Source: Mesorhizobium koreense
Lineage (GTDB): Bacteria > Pseudomonadota > Alphaproteobacteria > Rhizobiales > Rhizobiaceae
Reading direction: 5' to 3'
Assembly (NCBI RefSeq): GCF_031656215.1
Contig: NZ_CP134228.1
Location: forward strand, 3,615,001-3,679,000
DNA length: 64,000 nt
Under the pieces are notes generated by a model that was given only the letters and a program-made list of their open reading frames with translations, had not been told where the DNA came from and did not search any database. Position 1 is the stretch's first letter. Every line of letters begins with the position of its first letter. The position numbers and the translations under genes are program-made. Positions 25,987 to 35,586 of this stretch are shown here, piece by piece.

Positions 25987-27171
25987 TCAGCGCCAAAATC
26001 CCCGCGCGAGTTCCAGCACCTTCTGGACGTCCGCGTCATTGTTGTAGGCATGGAACGAAAAGCGCAGCATGCCGCGACGTATCGTCAGCCGGACGCCGTT
26101 TGCGGTGAGATGCTCGTAGAACCGGATCATCTCGCGATCCCGGGTCGCATCGTGCTCGTCCGATAATTCGCGCCCTACCGACACGATATGCGAGCGTGCG
26201 TCACGGGTCGGACACCTGAATACGGGAAAGCCGCACTCAGCCAGACCTTCCGCGAGACTGGCTGCCAATCCGCAAGCGTATCTTTCGATGGATGCGGTAC
26301 CTACGCCAAGGATGGTTTCGAGGGAGCGCTCGAGTGCGATCGCCGCGATATAGTTGAAATTGCCGACGTCGAAGCGTTTCGCGCCGTCGGCAAGCCTGTA
26401 GTCTTGCAGGTCGCCGCTCGATGCCTCGTGCCCCGACGCGGCCTTTACCCCCATACGCGAAAGATAAAGGGGCGTGAGCCCATTGGCGATCTCCCGCCGG
26501 ACATAGAGAAACCCCGCCCCGTACAGGCCCAGCAATCCCTTCTGGGTCGACGAGGCCAGCCCGTCGATCTGCAGTTCCTGCACATTCGTATCGAGAATAC
26601 CGATCGACTGCGCCGCATCGACAATCAGGAGGACGCCACGCTCCCGGCAATGACGGCCGAGTTCGGCGACCGGAAAGCGGAACCCCGGCGAAAATGAAAT
26701 GGTCGAGAGCGTAACGACGCGGGTCTTTTCGTCGATCGTCTTGATGATCCGCTCGAGCGGAATCGCGCCGCTGTCCGGCTCTACCGTCTTGATCTCGATG
26801 CCCCTCGCCTGCGCCAGGCTGTGCCAGGGGAAGATGTTGGCGGGATGTTCCAGCGCTTCGCAAATGACCACATTGTCGCCAGCCTGCCACGGAAGCGCCT
26901 GTGCAAGGGCGTTGATGCCATCCGAGATATTGCGGGTGAAGGCTATCTCGTCGGCCGAGGCGTGAATCAGTTCAGCGATCCGGCTCCGCGCCGTCTCGAC
27001 CCGCTCGAACATCCAGGCCTTGTCGCCCCCATCGAACATCCGTTGTTCAAGATACTGCTCCGCAGCGGCCTTGACCGGGAGTGAGACAAGGCCTCGCGCC
27101 GCCACGTCCAGATAGGTCCATTTCGTGGCCCCCGGAAATTGCGGCCGAAGCGCGTCTATCGAACTGCTCAT
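25987..27171 (-). CDS. Class V aminotransferase-fold PLP enzyme
   Basis: About 394 residues, similar in layout to cysteine desulfurase/kynureninase-type class V enzymes. The PLP lysine is in SSTQKGLLGLYG, and the PLP-contact segments FTRNISDGIN and VDAAQSIGILD are present. The ATG at 27171 lies seven bases after hyuB. It has no SufS-type active-site cysteine loop near the C-terminus that I could identify. Co-transcription with hydantoinase subunits suggests processing of the released amino acid rather than Fe-S assembly. Confidence 0.82.
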   Translation of the reverse strand: MSSSIDALRPQFPGATKWTYLDVAARGLVSLPVKAAAEQYLEQRMFDGGDKAWMFERVETARSRIAELIHASADEIAFTRNISDGINALAQALPWQAGDNVVICEALEHPANIFPWHSLAQARGIEIKTVEPDSGAIPLERIIKTIDEKTRVVTLSTISFSPGFRFPVAELGRHCRERGVLLIVDAAQSIGILDTNVQELQIDGLASSTQKGLLGLYGAGFLYVRREIANGLTPLYLSRMGVKAASGHEASSGDLQDYRLADGAKRFDVGNFNYIAAIALERSLETILGVGTASIERYACGLAASLAEGLAECGFPVFRCPTRDARSHIVSVGRELSDEHDATRDREMIRFYEHLTANGVRLTIRRGMLRFSFHAYNNDADVQKVLELARGFWR

Positions 27172-27178
27172 GGCTGCC

Positions 27179-28843
27179 CTACATCGCCGAGACTTTGCCG
27201 GGGACATCCTTGGAAGGCCCGCGCCCTTCCCTCACGTCCTGGGCCAGTGCTTCCACAGAACGTTCCGACGGAGGGCCATAGGCTCCGCCACCCGGGGTAC
27301 GGATGGAAAGAAGCGCTCCTTTCGGCAACGCTACATCCGCCTCCGCGGAAGAGAGCACCCGTTCGTCAGGTCGGCCCGGGTTGAGGATGAACCGGCCTAC
27401 TTCGCCGTTTCCGCCGTCTTCGAGTCCAGGCGCAGGGACATGCTGCCGTTCCGACGAAAGCGACACGTGGATCCCATCCACCAGCGCGCGGTAGTCCCGG
27501 ATCACGCCGGTACCGCCACGATACTTTCCGGCTCCGCCCGAGTGGTCCCGCAACGCATAGCGTTCGAGGCGCAACGGATAGGCATGTTCGAGGGTCTCGA
27601 TCGGAAGGTTGGAGGCTCCGGACGCGTGCACGCGCACCGCGTCCATACCGTCCCTGTACGCGCGCGCTCCCATTCCTCCGGCGATCGTCTCGTAGTTGAC
27701 GAAATAAGAGCCTTCCTGCGTCCCAGGTCCTGCAAAGACTGCAAGATGATGCGGGCCGCTGCCTGCAATCGCCTTGCCCGGCATCGCCTGGGAAAGAGCG
27801 GCGGCAATCATGTCGCCGAGCACGCCGCAGGAGATCGAACGACATCCGACCGGCGCCGGCGCCACAGGCTGCACTACCGATCCCTTGGGGGCCCTGACGT
27901 CGATCGTATCGAAATAGCCGGCGTTGGCCGGCACGTCGGGGTCAAGCAGGCTCTTCGTGACCGTATAGATCGTCGCGATGAGCGCCTGGTCGGGGATATT
28001 GCGGGCCCAGCTCAATTGTGGCGCCGAACCCTCGAAGTCGAAATCCAGCCGGCCTTCGCCAACGGTCAGGGTAAGGGCGAGCCGGGCCGTCTCGCCTGGT
28101 CCCTCGCCGTCGAGAAAATCCTCGGACCTGTAGACGCCCGGCTTGATGCTGTTGATCGCCGATATGAAGCGACGCCTGGTGTAGTCGAGATAGGCCGCGA
28201 TCGCGGCTTCGGTAGTCTCGCCATATCGGTCGAACAGCGCCAGCACGCCGCGTATGCCCGTGACGTTCGAAGCGAACTGCGCGTTGAGATCCCCCACTCT
28301 TTCGTCCGGTGTGCGCGAATTGAGCAGGATGATGTCGAGGACGTCCTTGATAGGGACGTTGCCGCGCATGATGCGAACCGGCGGTATACGGATGCCTTCC
28401 TGGAAGATGGAACGGCAGACGGCGGCCTCGCTCCCTGGCACCATGCCACCGACATCCGCATGGTGGGCGATGTTCGCCACATAGGCGACCAGCCGGTCCC
28501 GCCAGAAGACGGGGGCGATCACGTTTATGTCCGGAAGATGCGAACCGCCACCGCTGTAAGGATCGTTGGCGACAAACATATCGCCAGGTTTGATCTCGGC
28601 CTCGTCAAAGCGGGCGCGGATAGCGTTGACCGCGCCGATCATCGAACCGAGATGGATCGGCACGCGCTGCGCCTGCGCGATCACGCGACCCTCGCGGTCG
28701 AACAAGGCCGTGGAGCAGTCCGCGCGTTCCTTGATATTCGGCGAGAACGACGCGCGGATCAGCGTCGCACCCATCTCCTCGGAAATCGAGAAGAGATGAC
28801 GGGAAACGACCTCGGCCGTGATTGCATCGACTGTCGTGTTCAT
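27179..28843 (-). CDS. Hydantoinase B / oxoprolinase subunit
   Basis: A 554-residue HyuB family protein; the N-terminal signature FSISEEMGATLIRASFSPNIKE is family-typical and PYSGGGSHLPD lies near 115. HyuA and HyuB together hydrolyse hydantoins, 5-oxoproline or related cyclic amides with ATP; related pairs act as acetone or acetophenone carboxylases. The start codon overlaps the hyuA stop by four bases. The exact substrate cannot be deduced. Confidence 0.87.
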   Translation of the reverse strand: MNTTVDAITAEVVSRHLFSISEEMGATLIRASFSPNIKERADCSTALFDREGRVIAQAQRVPIHLGSMIGAVNAIRARFDEAEIKPGDMFVANDPYSGGGSHLPDINVIAPVFWRDRLVAYVANIAHHADVGGMVPGSEAAVCRSIFQEGIRIPPVRIMRGNVPIKDVLDIILLNSRTPDERVGDLNAQFASNVTGIRGVLALFDRYGETTEAAIAAYLDYTRRRFISAINSIKPGVYRSEDFLDGEGPGETARLALTLTVGEGRLDFDFEGSAPQLSWARNIPDQALIATIYTVTKSLLDPDVPANAGYFDTIDVRAPKGSVVQPVAPAPVGCRSISCGVLGDMIAAALSQAMPGKAIAGSGPHHLAVFAGPGTQEGSYFVNYETIAGGMGARAYRDGMDAVRVHASGASNLPIETLEHAYPLRLERYALRDHSGGAGKYRGGTGVIRDYRALVDGIHVSLSSERQHVPAPGLEDGGNGEVGRFILNPGRPDERVLSSAEADVALPKGALLSIRTPGGGAYGPPSERSVEALAQDVREGRGPSKDVPGKVSAM

Positions 28844-30921
28844 TCTTTTCCTCCCGCGCTGGCCGTCGAGGGAATCTGGACCATGAGATTGCCGAAGCGG
28901 TCGTTCGCCACCTTTGCCCCGGGCGGGATTACCGTGGTGGCGTCCATCTGCTCGATCACCGCCGGTCCGCTGAATTCCGCCCCCAGCGGAATTTCGGCGC
29001 GATCGTAGACCGGCGTCTCGACAAAGCCCGTTTCATGGAACCACACCTGGCGCGTATCCAGTACCGCCGCATCGACGCTTCCGGCTTTGCTGGCTGCCGA
29101 CAAGGCTGGTGGGACCGGACGCGGGACGTTCAGGTTCAGCCTGACGTTCACGACCTCGACCGGCTGGTCGGCCATGCGATACCCGTAGGCCTGCTCATGT
29201 GCGGCGTGGAAACCTTCGACCAGCCTGCTCAATTCCGCCGGGTCGATGCGCTCCGATTTGAGCGCCGCGCTGAGTTCGAAATTCTGACCCAGGTAACGCA
29301 GGTCCACCGCCCAGCTATAAACGGCATTCGCTCCGTCCAGGCGCTCCGTCCTCAACCACTCACGGCCACGTTCCTTGAGTTGCGAAATCGCGTCGTCCAG
29401 TTTCCCGAGCGAATCTTCCCCTGCCCTGACGAGCCTTGTCAGGCTGAAATCGCCCTGCGTGTCGGCGTGGAGAAGTCCGAGCGAGGAGAGTATCCCAGGC
29501 CGCTGCGGAACGAAGACATGCGGGATATCCATGATGCGCGCGATGTCACACACATGCAGCGGACCCGCGCCGCCGAAGGGCATGAGCGCGAAACGGCGAG
29601 GGTCCTCCCCTTGCTCCACCGAGATCACGCGGACGGCGCCCATCATGTTCACGTTGATGATTTCGAGGATGCCGGCCGCCGCCCGCTCGAGGCTCATCCC
29701 GAGCTTGCCGCACAGATGCTCCTCGATCGCCTTGCGGCCAAGATCGGGGTAGACCGGCATCCGGCCGCCGAGCAACGCCTTCTGGTTCAAGCGCCCCAAG
29801 ACCATGTTGGCGTCCGTTACCGTCGGCAGTTCGCCGCCGCTGCCATAGGACGCCGGCCCCGGCTTCGATCCGGCGCTACGAGGCCCGACCTTCAGCAGGC
29901 CGCCCGGATCGATCCAGGCAAGGCTGCCGCCGCCGGCGCCTATCGTATGAATATCGAGCGTACGGGTACGGACCGGGAAGCCGGCCATCTCCCGCACGTC
30001 CTTTTTCCCGGGGACGCCATTCTTGATGAGCGCGACATCGGTGGAGGTGCCGCCCATATCCAGGGTGATGACATCCGGACAGCCAGCCTCGATACCGAGT
30101 TGCGCCGCGCCGATGATGCCGCCGGCGGGACCCGAGAAGAAGGTGTTGACCGGCTTGACGCGAACGGCGGCCGGTGAGACCGCACCGCCGTTCGATTGCA
30201 TGATCCGTGGCGCAGCCTTGATGCCGAGGCGTTCCACCCCTTTCTCGAAGCGTTCTAGGTAGCGATCGATGACCGGCAGCAGGCTTGCGTTTACCGCGGT
30301 GGTGGCGAAACGCTCATACTCACGGAATTCGGCGAGCACGTCCGAAGACGTACTCAGATAGGCATCCGGCCAGACTTCGCGAACGATGTCCGCAGCCCGC
30401 TTTTCATGTTCCTGATTCGCGTAGGAGTGGAGGAAACAGATCGCCACTGCGTCGCATCCCGCATCGCGGAGGCGGCGGACCGCGCATTTGACAGCTTCCT
30501 CATCCAGGGACGCGATCACTTCGCCATCGGCAGCAATGCGCTCCCTCACTTCCAGGCGATCCTCCCTGAGAGACGGAGGGACCGGCTTGGGGATATCCAG
30601 GTTGAAGAAGCTTGGCCTCCGCTGACGAGCCAATTCCAGTATGTCGCGAAATCCTGTGGTGGTGACCAGCCCTGTACGGGCCCATTTACCTTCGAGGATG
30701 GCGTTGGTGGCAAGAGTCGTGCCGTGGCAAATGAAAGCCACATCAGACGCTTCGATGTTGGCAAGCTCCAGAAGTTCGCCAACGCCCTTCAGGATACCGA
30801 CGGAAGCATCATCCGGCGTCGTGGGCACCTTGTGAAACCAATATTGCCCTTCCGGCACCGTGGCGAGGGTCAGGTCGGTGAACGTCCCTCCCGTGTCAAT
30901 TCCGATCCATGCACCGCCCAC
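28840..30921 (-). CDS. Hydantoinase A / oxoprolinase subunit
   Basis: A 693-residue HyuA family protein with the ASKHA phosphate-binding motif WIGIDTGGTFTDL at the N-terminus and DMGGTSTDVALI near 270. GTG start at 30921 with AGGAG eight bases upstream. It is the first gene of a three-gene operon (hyuA, hyuB, class V aminotransferase). A GTATAC-type operator lies 27-39 bases upstream of the start codon, well placed to block transcription. Confidence 0.87.
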   Translation of the reverse strand: MGGAWIGIDTGGTFTDLTLATVPEGQYWFHKVPTTPDDASVGILKGVGELLELANIEASDVAFICHGTTLATNAILEGKWARTGLVTTTGFRDILELARQRRPSFFNLDIPKPVPPSLREDRLEVRERIAADGEVIASLDEEAVKCAVRRLRDAGCDAVAICFLHSYANQEHEKRAADIVREVWPDAYLSTSSDVLAEFREYERFATTAVNASLLPVIDRYLERFEKGVERLGIKAAPRIMQSNGGAVSPAAVRVKPVNTFFSGPAGGIIGAAQLGIEAGCPDVITLDMGGTSTDVALIKNGVPGKKDVREMAGFPVRTRTLDIHTIGAGGGSLAWIDPGGLLKVGPRSAGSKPGPASYGSGGELPTVTDANMVLGRLNQKALLGGRMPVYPDLGRKAIEEHLCGKLGMSLERAAAGILEIINVNMMGAVRVISVEQGEDPRRFALMPFGGAGPLHVCDIARIMDIPHVFVPQRPGILSSLGLLHADTQGDFSLTRLVRAGEDSLGKLDDAISQLKERGREWLRTERLDGANAVYSWAVDLRYLGQNFELSAALKSERIDPAELSRLVEGFHAAHEQAYGYRMADQPVEVVNVRLNLNVPRPVPPALSAASKAGSVDAAVLDTRQVWFHETGFVETPVYDRAEIPLGAEFSGPAVIEQMDATTVIPPGAKVANDRFGNLMVQIPSTASAGGKE

Positions 30922-30947
30922 GGCTCTCTCCTGCCAGTTCGTATTCT

Positions 30948-30960
30948 GTATACTGGATAC
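30948..30960 (+). promoter_or_regulatory. GTATAC-type operator upstream of hyuA
   Basis: GTATACTGGATAC agrees at 11 of 13 positions with the site at 33009. The flanking GTATTCT at 30941 adds a partial third repeat. It lies just upstream of the hyuA ribosome binding site. Confidence 0.55.
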
Positions 30961-31031
30961 CTATCTTTCGACCTGAGTGCAAGCCACGATCGGAGGTTTG
31001 CGCTTCCCGAGGTGGTCGCCCTCGTTGGGCG

Positions 31032-32744
31032 TCAATCGGGGATCAGAAGTTCCGTGATCAGCCTGACCAGTTCGGTATAGCTGCGTATTGCTAAGGCGAC
31101 GCCGAGCGCCAACACCGCAGCGAGTACGATCTGGGGAGTTCCCCAAGATGGCCAGGAAATCCACAAAGTCAGCACCGCAGCCAGCAACCCGGCGATCAAC
31201 GCGGCCGCGTTGCCGAACCGGATCGTGGCCCGAAGCACCGGGAAACGGTCGAGCCCATGGGGAACAGGCGCGCCGGTACTCTCCAAAGCTGGCGTGGTAG
31301 CCGAAGAAAGAGGATTCTTTCCGGCAACGCCGGCACCTTTTACCAGTTCGGCTACCCGTTCCGCCGCTATCAGGCCGAAGGAACCGGCCTTGATCAAGCC
31401 TCCGATGTAGACGGCGTTGCTGCCGCCTTCCAATCCGCCCGTCGCGGCGCCGGCAGCCAGAAGTCCCCTGATGGGAGAACCCTGTTTGTCAAGAACCTGG
31501 GCATGCCCATCGATGGCAATGCCGCCCATCGTATAGGTGATACCGGGAACCGCAGGAATAGCCATGAATGGCGGGTTGGCGATTGGATGGGGTTTTATGC
31601 GCTCGGAGCGCGGCACCGGCAGTCGATCCAGCGTGCCATTGTCGAGTGCCACCTGATACCCCTCCACCGTTGCGCGCAGTTCCTGCGGCGGCACGCCGAT
31701 CTTGCCGGCCAGTTCCTCCAATGTGTCCGCGCGCAGAACCGTGCCGTTGGCGCGTTCCAGCAGTGGATTGGCGGGAATACGGGCCGATTTGCCGGGCCCT
31801 TCCCAGATCGCGCCATCGAAGATGACATGGAATCTGGATGACGCGGGCAGCGCTGCCAGGGCATTCGCCAGATAAACGCCGCTTCGTCCTTCATCGACGA
31901 CACGTCGGCCAGTCTGGTCGACGACCAATCCCCCGGTCGCGATCGCATCGAGTTCCGGGTAAGGCCAGACATTGTCGTTGTTGCGCGCATCCGCGCAAAG
32001 CAGATGACCGTAAAATCGGTTCGTCTCGGTGAGCGCCGCGCCGGCCGCCACGGCCATCTTGAGACCATCGCCCATCCCCGTGCGTGCCCCGCGTTGGAAA
32101 ACGGCATCGAACCCGGGACCGATATGGGCCTGGAACAGTTCGGGGTCGGCTTGGAATCCGCCATCGGCAATCAGGCAGTGCGAGGCATACCATTCTTCCT
32201 CCCCGCTCTCGCTTTGCCCACGAACACCGACACACACGCCCTCTTCCATGATCAGGGCGGTGGCTCGGGTCCTCAGGCGGAGCGTCCCTCCCCTCGCCAC
32301 GAAGTCTCTTGCAAGCCCTTGAAGAACGACATCCGGACCGCGCCCCTGCCAGTCTATCCCCGCTCGGAGGGCCCGCGGCGGCGCCATGCACCAGCGATAG
32401 CCTTCCTGGGGATTGAAGCGCATGAAGCGCGCGCCCTTTGCCTGCAGCCAGGAAATCAACCGGCCGCCATTTTCGGCAAGCGCGGCTGCCAATTGCGGCT
32501 TTGCCTCGCCATCCGTCGCCTTGGCAACTATATTGACGAGTTCCTGCGCGGGGCGGAAGGGGTCGTGAAAGAAGATATGAAGAATGCCGCCTGACTGCCG
32601 CGAATTGCAGGGATAATCGTCGCCGTCTCCCTTCTCCAGCAGCAACGTCCGCAGCCCGAGTTCGGTCGCGCGCACTCCCCCCACGAGGCCGGCAAGACCT
32701 CCACCGACGATAACCAGATCATACTGGGGTCTGCTGCTGTTCAC
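31032..32744 (-). CDS. FAD-binding fumarate-reductase-type flavoprotein with C-terminal membrane anchor
   Basis: About 570 residues. The N-terminal VIVGGGLAGLVGG binds FAD; a DNGTLDRLP insert and the C-terminal GGIAIDGHAQVLD and GAATGGLEGGSNAVYIGGL segments match the FAD_binding_2 family (fumarate reductase, 3-ketosteroid dehydrogenase, tricarballylate dehydrogenase TcuA). The last 65 residues form two hydrophobic helices (AAALIAGLLAAVLTLWI and IVLAAVLALGVALAI), which family members normally lack. GTG at 32744 is the best start; its ribosome binding site is weak. It is divergent from the ABC transporter at 33188. Confidence 0.8.
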   Translation of the reverse strand: MNSSRPQYDLVIVGGGLAGLVGGVRATELGLRTLLLEKGDGDDYPCNSRQSGGILHIFFHDPFRPAQELVNIVAKATDGEAKPQLAAALAENGGRLISWLQAKGARFMRFNPQEGYRWCMAPPRALRAGIDWQGRGPDVVLQGLARDFVARGGTLRLRTRATALIMEEGVCVGVRGQSESGEEEWYASHCLIADGGFQADPELFQAHIGPGFDAVFQRGARTGMGDGLKMAVAAGAALTETNRFYGHLLCADARNNDNVWPYPELDAIATGGLVVDQTGRRVVDEGRSGVYLANALAALPASSRFHVIFDGAIWEGPGKSARIPANPLLERANGTVLRADTLEELAGKIGVPPQELRATVEGYQVALDNGTLDRLPVPRSERIKPHPIANPPFMAIPAVPGITYTMGGIAIDGHAQVLDKQGSPIRGLLAAGAATGGLEGGSNAVYIGGLIKAGSFGLIAAERVAELVKGAGVAGKNPLSSATTPALESTGAPVPHGLDRFPVLRATIRFGNAAALIAGLLAAVLTLWISWPSWGTPQIVLAAVLALGVALAIRSYTELVRLITELLIPD

Positions 32745-33187
32745 GATGATTGCCCAACTTTCACTGCACGAGGCGCAAGAACATGGCCGGATCCTTTGCG
32801 GACGGGCACCGTGTCTGAAAGCGCTCGTACGCAAATGTCATGCCATGGGAAATGCCGGCGAACATCCGTCTGCAATCTTTCTCCTGGAACTTGCCATGAG
32901 CCGTCCGATGGCTGGCTGCCATCGACGGCAATAGGAAAGACACTTTGTCCGTCTGGACTACACAGCAGCAACCCGGACATTTTGCGGTTCCAGCGCTTCT
33001 GCTTTTCCGTATACTGTATCCTGTATCGCAGCAACCGGCTGGCCATGTGAGGAGCGGGCTCGTTCAAGCTGGCATGCTTGTTGCGTGGGGAACACAGCGC
33101 CAGCGAGGCATTTTGCCCGCTTGTCATCGAAATTGGCGAAGTCAGGAATGCCTTTCGCCAATAAATTGAATGGCTAGGGAGGAAGAA
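32745..33187. other. Divergent intergenic region with operator
   Basis: This 443-base region separates the leftward flavoprotein and the rightward ABC transporter operon, so it must hold both promoters. It contains the GTATAC operator at 33009-33027. Short open frames here show no domain. No clear sigma-70 or sigma-54 element was identified. Confidence 0.45.
33009..33027 (+). promoter_or_regulatory. GTATAC-type operator upstream of the amino-acid-type ABC transporter
   Basis: GTATACTGTATCC followed directly by TGTATC gives three near-repeats of GTATNC at 6-7-base spacing. It differs at one of 13 positions from the minus-strand site at 7704. It lies about 160 bases before the binding-protein ATG and about 265 bases before the flavoprotein start. 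Confidence 0.55.
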
Positions 33188-34018
33188 ATGAAGGGTTTTG
33201 TTCTGAAATTCGCGGCTGCCGCCATTTCCGCGGCGACGCTCGCAGCCGTCACCTTGGGTTCCACACTTGCAGACGAGCTTTCCGACATCAAGTCACGCGG
33301 CACTCTCGTGGTCGGCGTAAAGGGCGACTCGCGCCCATGGGGCTATCTCGATCCGCAGGGCAAGCCGATCGGAATGGAAGTCGACCTGGCTCAGGACGTG
33401 GCAAAAAGGCTCGGCGTGAAACTGCAAGCCGTGGTGGTCCAGAGCTCGAACCGTATCGAATTCCTGAACCAGGGCCGGGTCGATATGCTTATCGCCACGA
33501 TGTACGACACCAAGGAGCGTCGACGGGCGATAGACATGATACAGCCTCACTACTATTCGGCTGCCACAAATGTGCTCGCGCGCAAAAGTGCGAAGCTCAA
33601 GGAATGGAAGGACCTTACCGGTAAGCCGGTCTGCGGCCAGCAAGGCAGCGTCTATAACAAGTGGATCGAGAAGACATATGGCGCCAAAGCCATGTCGCTT
33701 CCGACGATCGAGGAAGGATACGCGGCGCTCCGTGCCGGAAACTGCGTCGCCTTCGTATACAACGATCTCCTGCTGGAGATGGCTGCCAAGGAGCCTCAGT
33801 GGAAGGATTACGAGGTGCCTCTCCCCAGCGAAGACCGCCAGTATCACTCCATCGGAGTGCGCAAGGGAGAAGCCGAAACCGAGTTTGGCAAGACCCTGTC
33901 GGGCATCGTGACCGATTGGCACAAATCCGGGTTCCTTATCGATCTGAACGCGAAATGGGGCGTTGCCCCCAATACGTTCCTCGAGGAAGAGCATAAGAAG
34001 CTGGCGAACCAGAAATAG
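33188..34018 (+). CDS. Amino-acid-type ABC transporter substrate-binding protein
   Basis: A 276-residue family-3 extracellular solute-binding protein with a signal peptide (KFAAAAISAATLAAVTLG, cleavage near TLADE). The mature part starts RGTLVVGVKGDSRPWGYLD and contains the family GMEVDLAQDVAKRLGV motif. GGAGGAAGAA precedes the ATG at 33188; an upstream in-frame ATG at 33170 lacks this. First gene of a five-gene operon (binding protein, two permeases, ATPase, racemase-family enzyme). The ligand is a small amino acid or acid analogue, not further resolved. Confidence 0.88.
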   Translation: MKGFVLKFAAAAISAATLAAVTLGSTLADELSDIKSRGTLVVGVKGDSRPWGYLDPQGKPIGMEVDLAQDVAKRLGVKLQAVVVQSSNRIEFLNQGRVDMLIATMYDTKERRRAIDMIQPHYYSAATNVLARKSAKLKEWKDLTGKPVCGQQGSVYNKWIEKTYGAKAMSLPTIEEGYAALRAGNCVAFVYNDLLLEMAAKEPQWKDYEVPLPSEDRQYHSIGVRKGEAETEFGKTLSGIVTDWHKSGFLIDLNAKWGVAPNTFLEEEHKKLANQK

Positions 34019-34020
34019 TG

Positions 34021-34764
34021 ATGGACACGATCGCGAGTTGGTTCGAGCGTCTTTATGACGTCACCGGAATCAATCTGTCGTTCGTCTACGATTCCTACGA
34101 TCGTGGGAGATTCTTGGCCGGCATCCAGCTTACGCTGGAGCTGGCTTTGACCTGCATCGTCCTTTCCATCGCGATCGGCGTGATCGGCGCGTGGCTCCAA
34201 GGCTCGAGGTTCCGGATCACCAATGCGTTGATTCGGGCCTACATCGCCCTGTTTCGCAATACTCCGCCGATCGTACAGCTTTTTTTCTTCTTCTTTGTGG
34301 TGGGCGGGTTCCTGACCATCCACACGGACAGCGGCGTATTTCGTCTCAGCAACTTCACCTGGGCCGTCATTTCCCTGTCGTTCTATTATGGAAGCTTCAA
34401 CATCGAGAACTTCAGGGCCAGCATCGAGGCTGTGCCGGATACCACGGTGCAGGCGGCCGAAGCACTAGGTTATCGCACGCATCAGATCTACTTCCATATC
34501 GTCCTGCCGCTTGCGGTACGCTTCAGCCTGCCCTCATTGGCGAACAACCTGGTCAGCCTCGTGAAGTCGACGTCACTGGCTTATGTGATCGCCGTTCCAG
34601 AAGTCCTCTACGTGTCCTCCGAGATATGGAGCGAACAACTGAACGTCACCGAGATGATGTTCGTGGTGCTGTTCTTCTACGTCTTTCTGGTGGGTTTGCT
34701 GGTCTACGCGATGCATAGGCTCGAGGCCTACCTGCGCATCCCCGGCTACAACCTGGGAGCCTGA
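34021..34764 (+). CDS. Amino-acid-type ABC transporter permease 1
   Basis: About 247 residues with the HisM/GlnP layout: hydrophobic helices at about 25-50, 60-100, 190-230, the LFRNTPPIVQLFFFFF segment, and the EAA loop AAEALGYRTHQIYFHIVLPLA. ATG at 34021 follows the binding-protein stop by two bases; a GTG at 34018 overlapping the stop is an alternative. Pairs with the next gene as a heterodimeric channel. Confidence 0.87.
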   Translation: MDTIASWFERLYDVTGINLSFVYDSYDRGRFLAGIQLTLELALTCIVLSIAIGVIGAWLQGSRFRITNALIRAYIALFRNTPPIVQLFFFFFVVGGFLTIHTDSGVFRLSNFTWAVISLSFYYGSFNIENFRASIEAVPDTTVQAAEALGYRTHQIYFHIVLPLAVRFSLPSLANNLVSLVKSTSLAYVIAVPEVLYVSSEIWSEQLNVTEMMFVVLFFYVFLVGLLVYAMHRLEAYLRIPGYNLGA

Positions 34765-34767
34765 GTC

Positions 34768-35580
34768 TTGGACCTGACCCACAAAATCGTCGGTTCAACG
34801 TCGTCGAAGTCACAGGTCCTGATGGCGGTACTCTTCGTCTTCAGTCTTGGATTCACGCTGATGGTGACCGCCGACGCCGCGCTTGCTGCGCCGGGCAGTG
34901 AGGGCTGGCTCGATATCCTGGCCAAATGGGCGCCTTTGATCTTTTTCGGGTTTTGCCTGAACGTCGCCATGAGCCTCATCGCGGTCGTGCTGGGCACCCT
35001 GGCGGGCGGGCTGCTCGGCATCGGACAATGCGCCCAAACGCTATGGGTCAAACGGATTTCGTGGCTGATCACCGAATTTTTCCGCAACGCGCCCACCCTG
35101 GTGCTGCTCTTTTTCTGCATGTACCTGATACCCTTCCAGGTTCATATCGGCCCGTTCGACGTGCCGCTCCCCGCATGGGTGAAGGCGATCTTCGGCCTGT
35201 CGCTGTCGAAGATGGCATACGTATCGGAGATCGTCAGAGGCGCATTCGCTTCCATCCCGTCCGCGCAATGGGAGACGGCGGAGGCCCTCGCCTTCTCGCG
35301 ATGGCAGACGATACGCATGATCATCCTGCCCCAGTGCATCAAGCGGATGCTGCCTCCGTGGATGAACGCCTACGCGATCATGATCATGTCGACGCCGCTT
35401 GCGTCCGTCCTGGGGGTCAACGAAGGCCTGACCCTGACCCGTGCCGCGATCTCTGCGGTAGGCCGTCCCGACATGCTGACGCCGTTCTACCTTTTCCTGC
35501 TCGCCCTGTTCTTTATCTACTCATACCCGATATCGGCCTGGACGATCCGGCTCGAACGTCGATACGCCGTGAGGAACTGA
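34768..35580 (+). CDS. Amino-acid-type ABC transporter permease 2
   Basis: A 270-residue membrane protein of the same HisM/GlnP family: FRNAPTLVLLFFCMYL, then EAA loop ETAEALAFSRWQTIRMIILPQ. It has an extra N-terminal hydrophobic stretch (ALFVFSLGFTLMVTADAAL-like, about 15-35). The TTG start at 34768 has GGGAG upstream and lies three bases after the first permease. Confidence 0.86.
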   Translation: MDLTHKIVGSTSSKSQVLMAVLFVFSLGFTLMVTADAALAAPGSEGWLDILAKWAPLIFFGFCLNVAMSLIAVVLGTLAGGLLGIGQCAQTLWVKRISWLITEFFRNAPTLVLLFFCMYLIPFQVHIGPFDVPLPAWVKAIFGLSLSKMAYVSEIVRGAFASIPSAQWETAEALAFSRWQTIRMIILPQCIKRMLPPWMNAYAIMIMSTPLASVLGVNEGLTLTRAAISAVGRPDMLTPFYLFLLALFFIYSYPISAWTIRLERRYAVRN

Positions 35581-35586
35581 GGCCTT

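Noticed and set aside
25962-25993. GCGCTGA...TCAGCGC inverted repeat between convergent genes
   Set aside because: It consists of the last codons and stop codons of both genes; the 18-base loop and absence of T-runs make a terminator doubtful.
27125-30177. Long plus-strand open frames (up to 627 codons) opposite hyuB and hyuA
   Set aside because: They are antisense to well-recognised genes and read as Arg/His/Asp-rich protein without domains, the usual shadow in GC-rich genomes.
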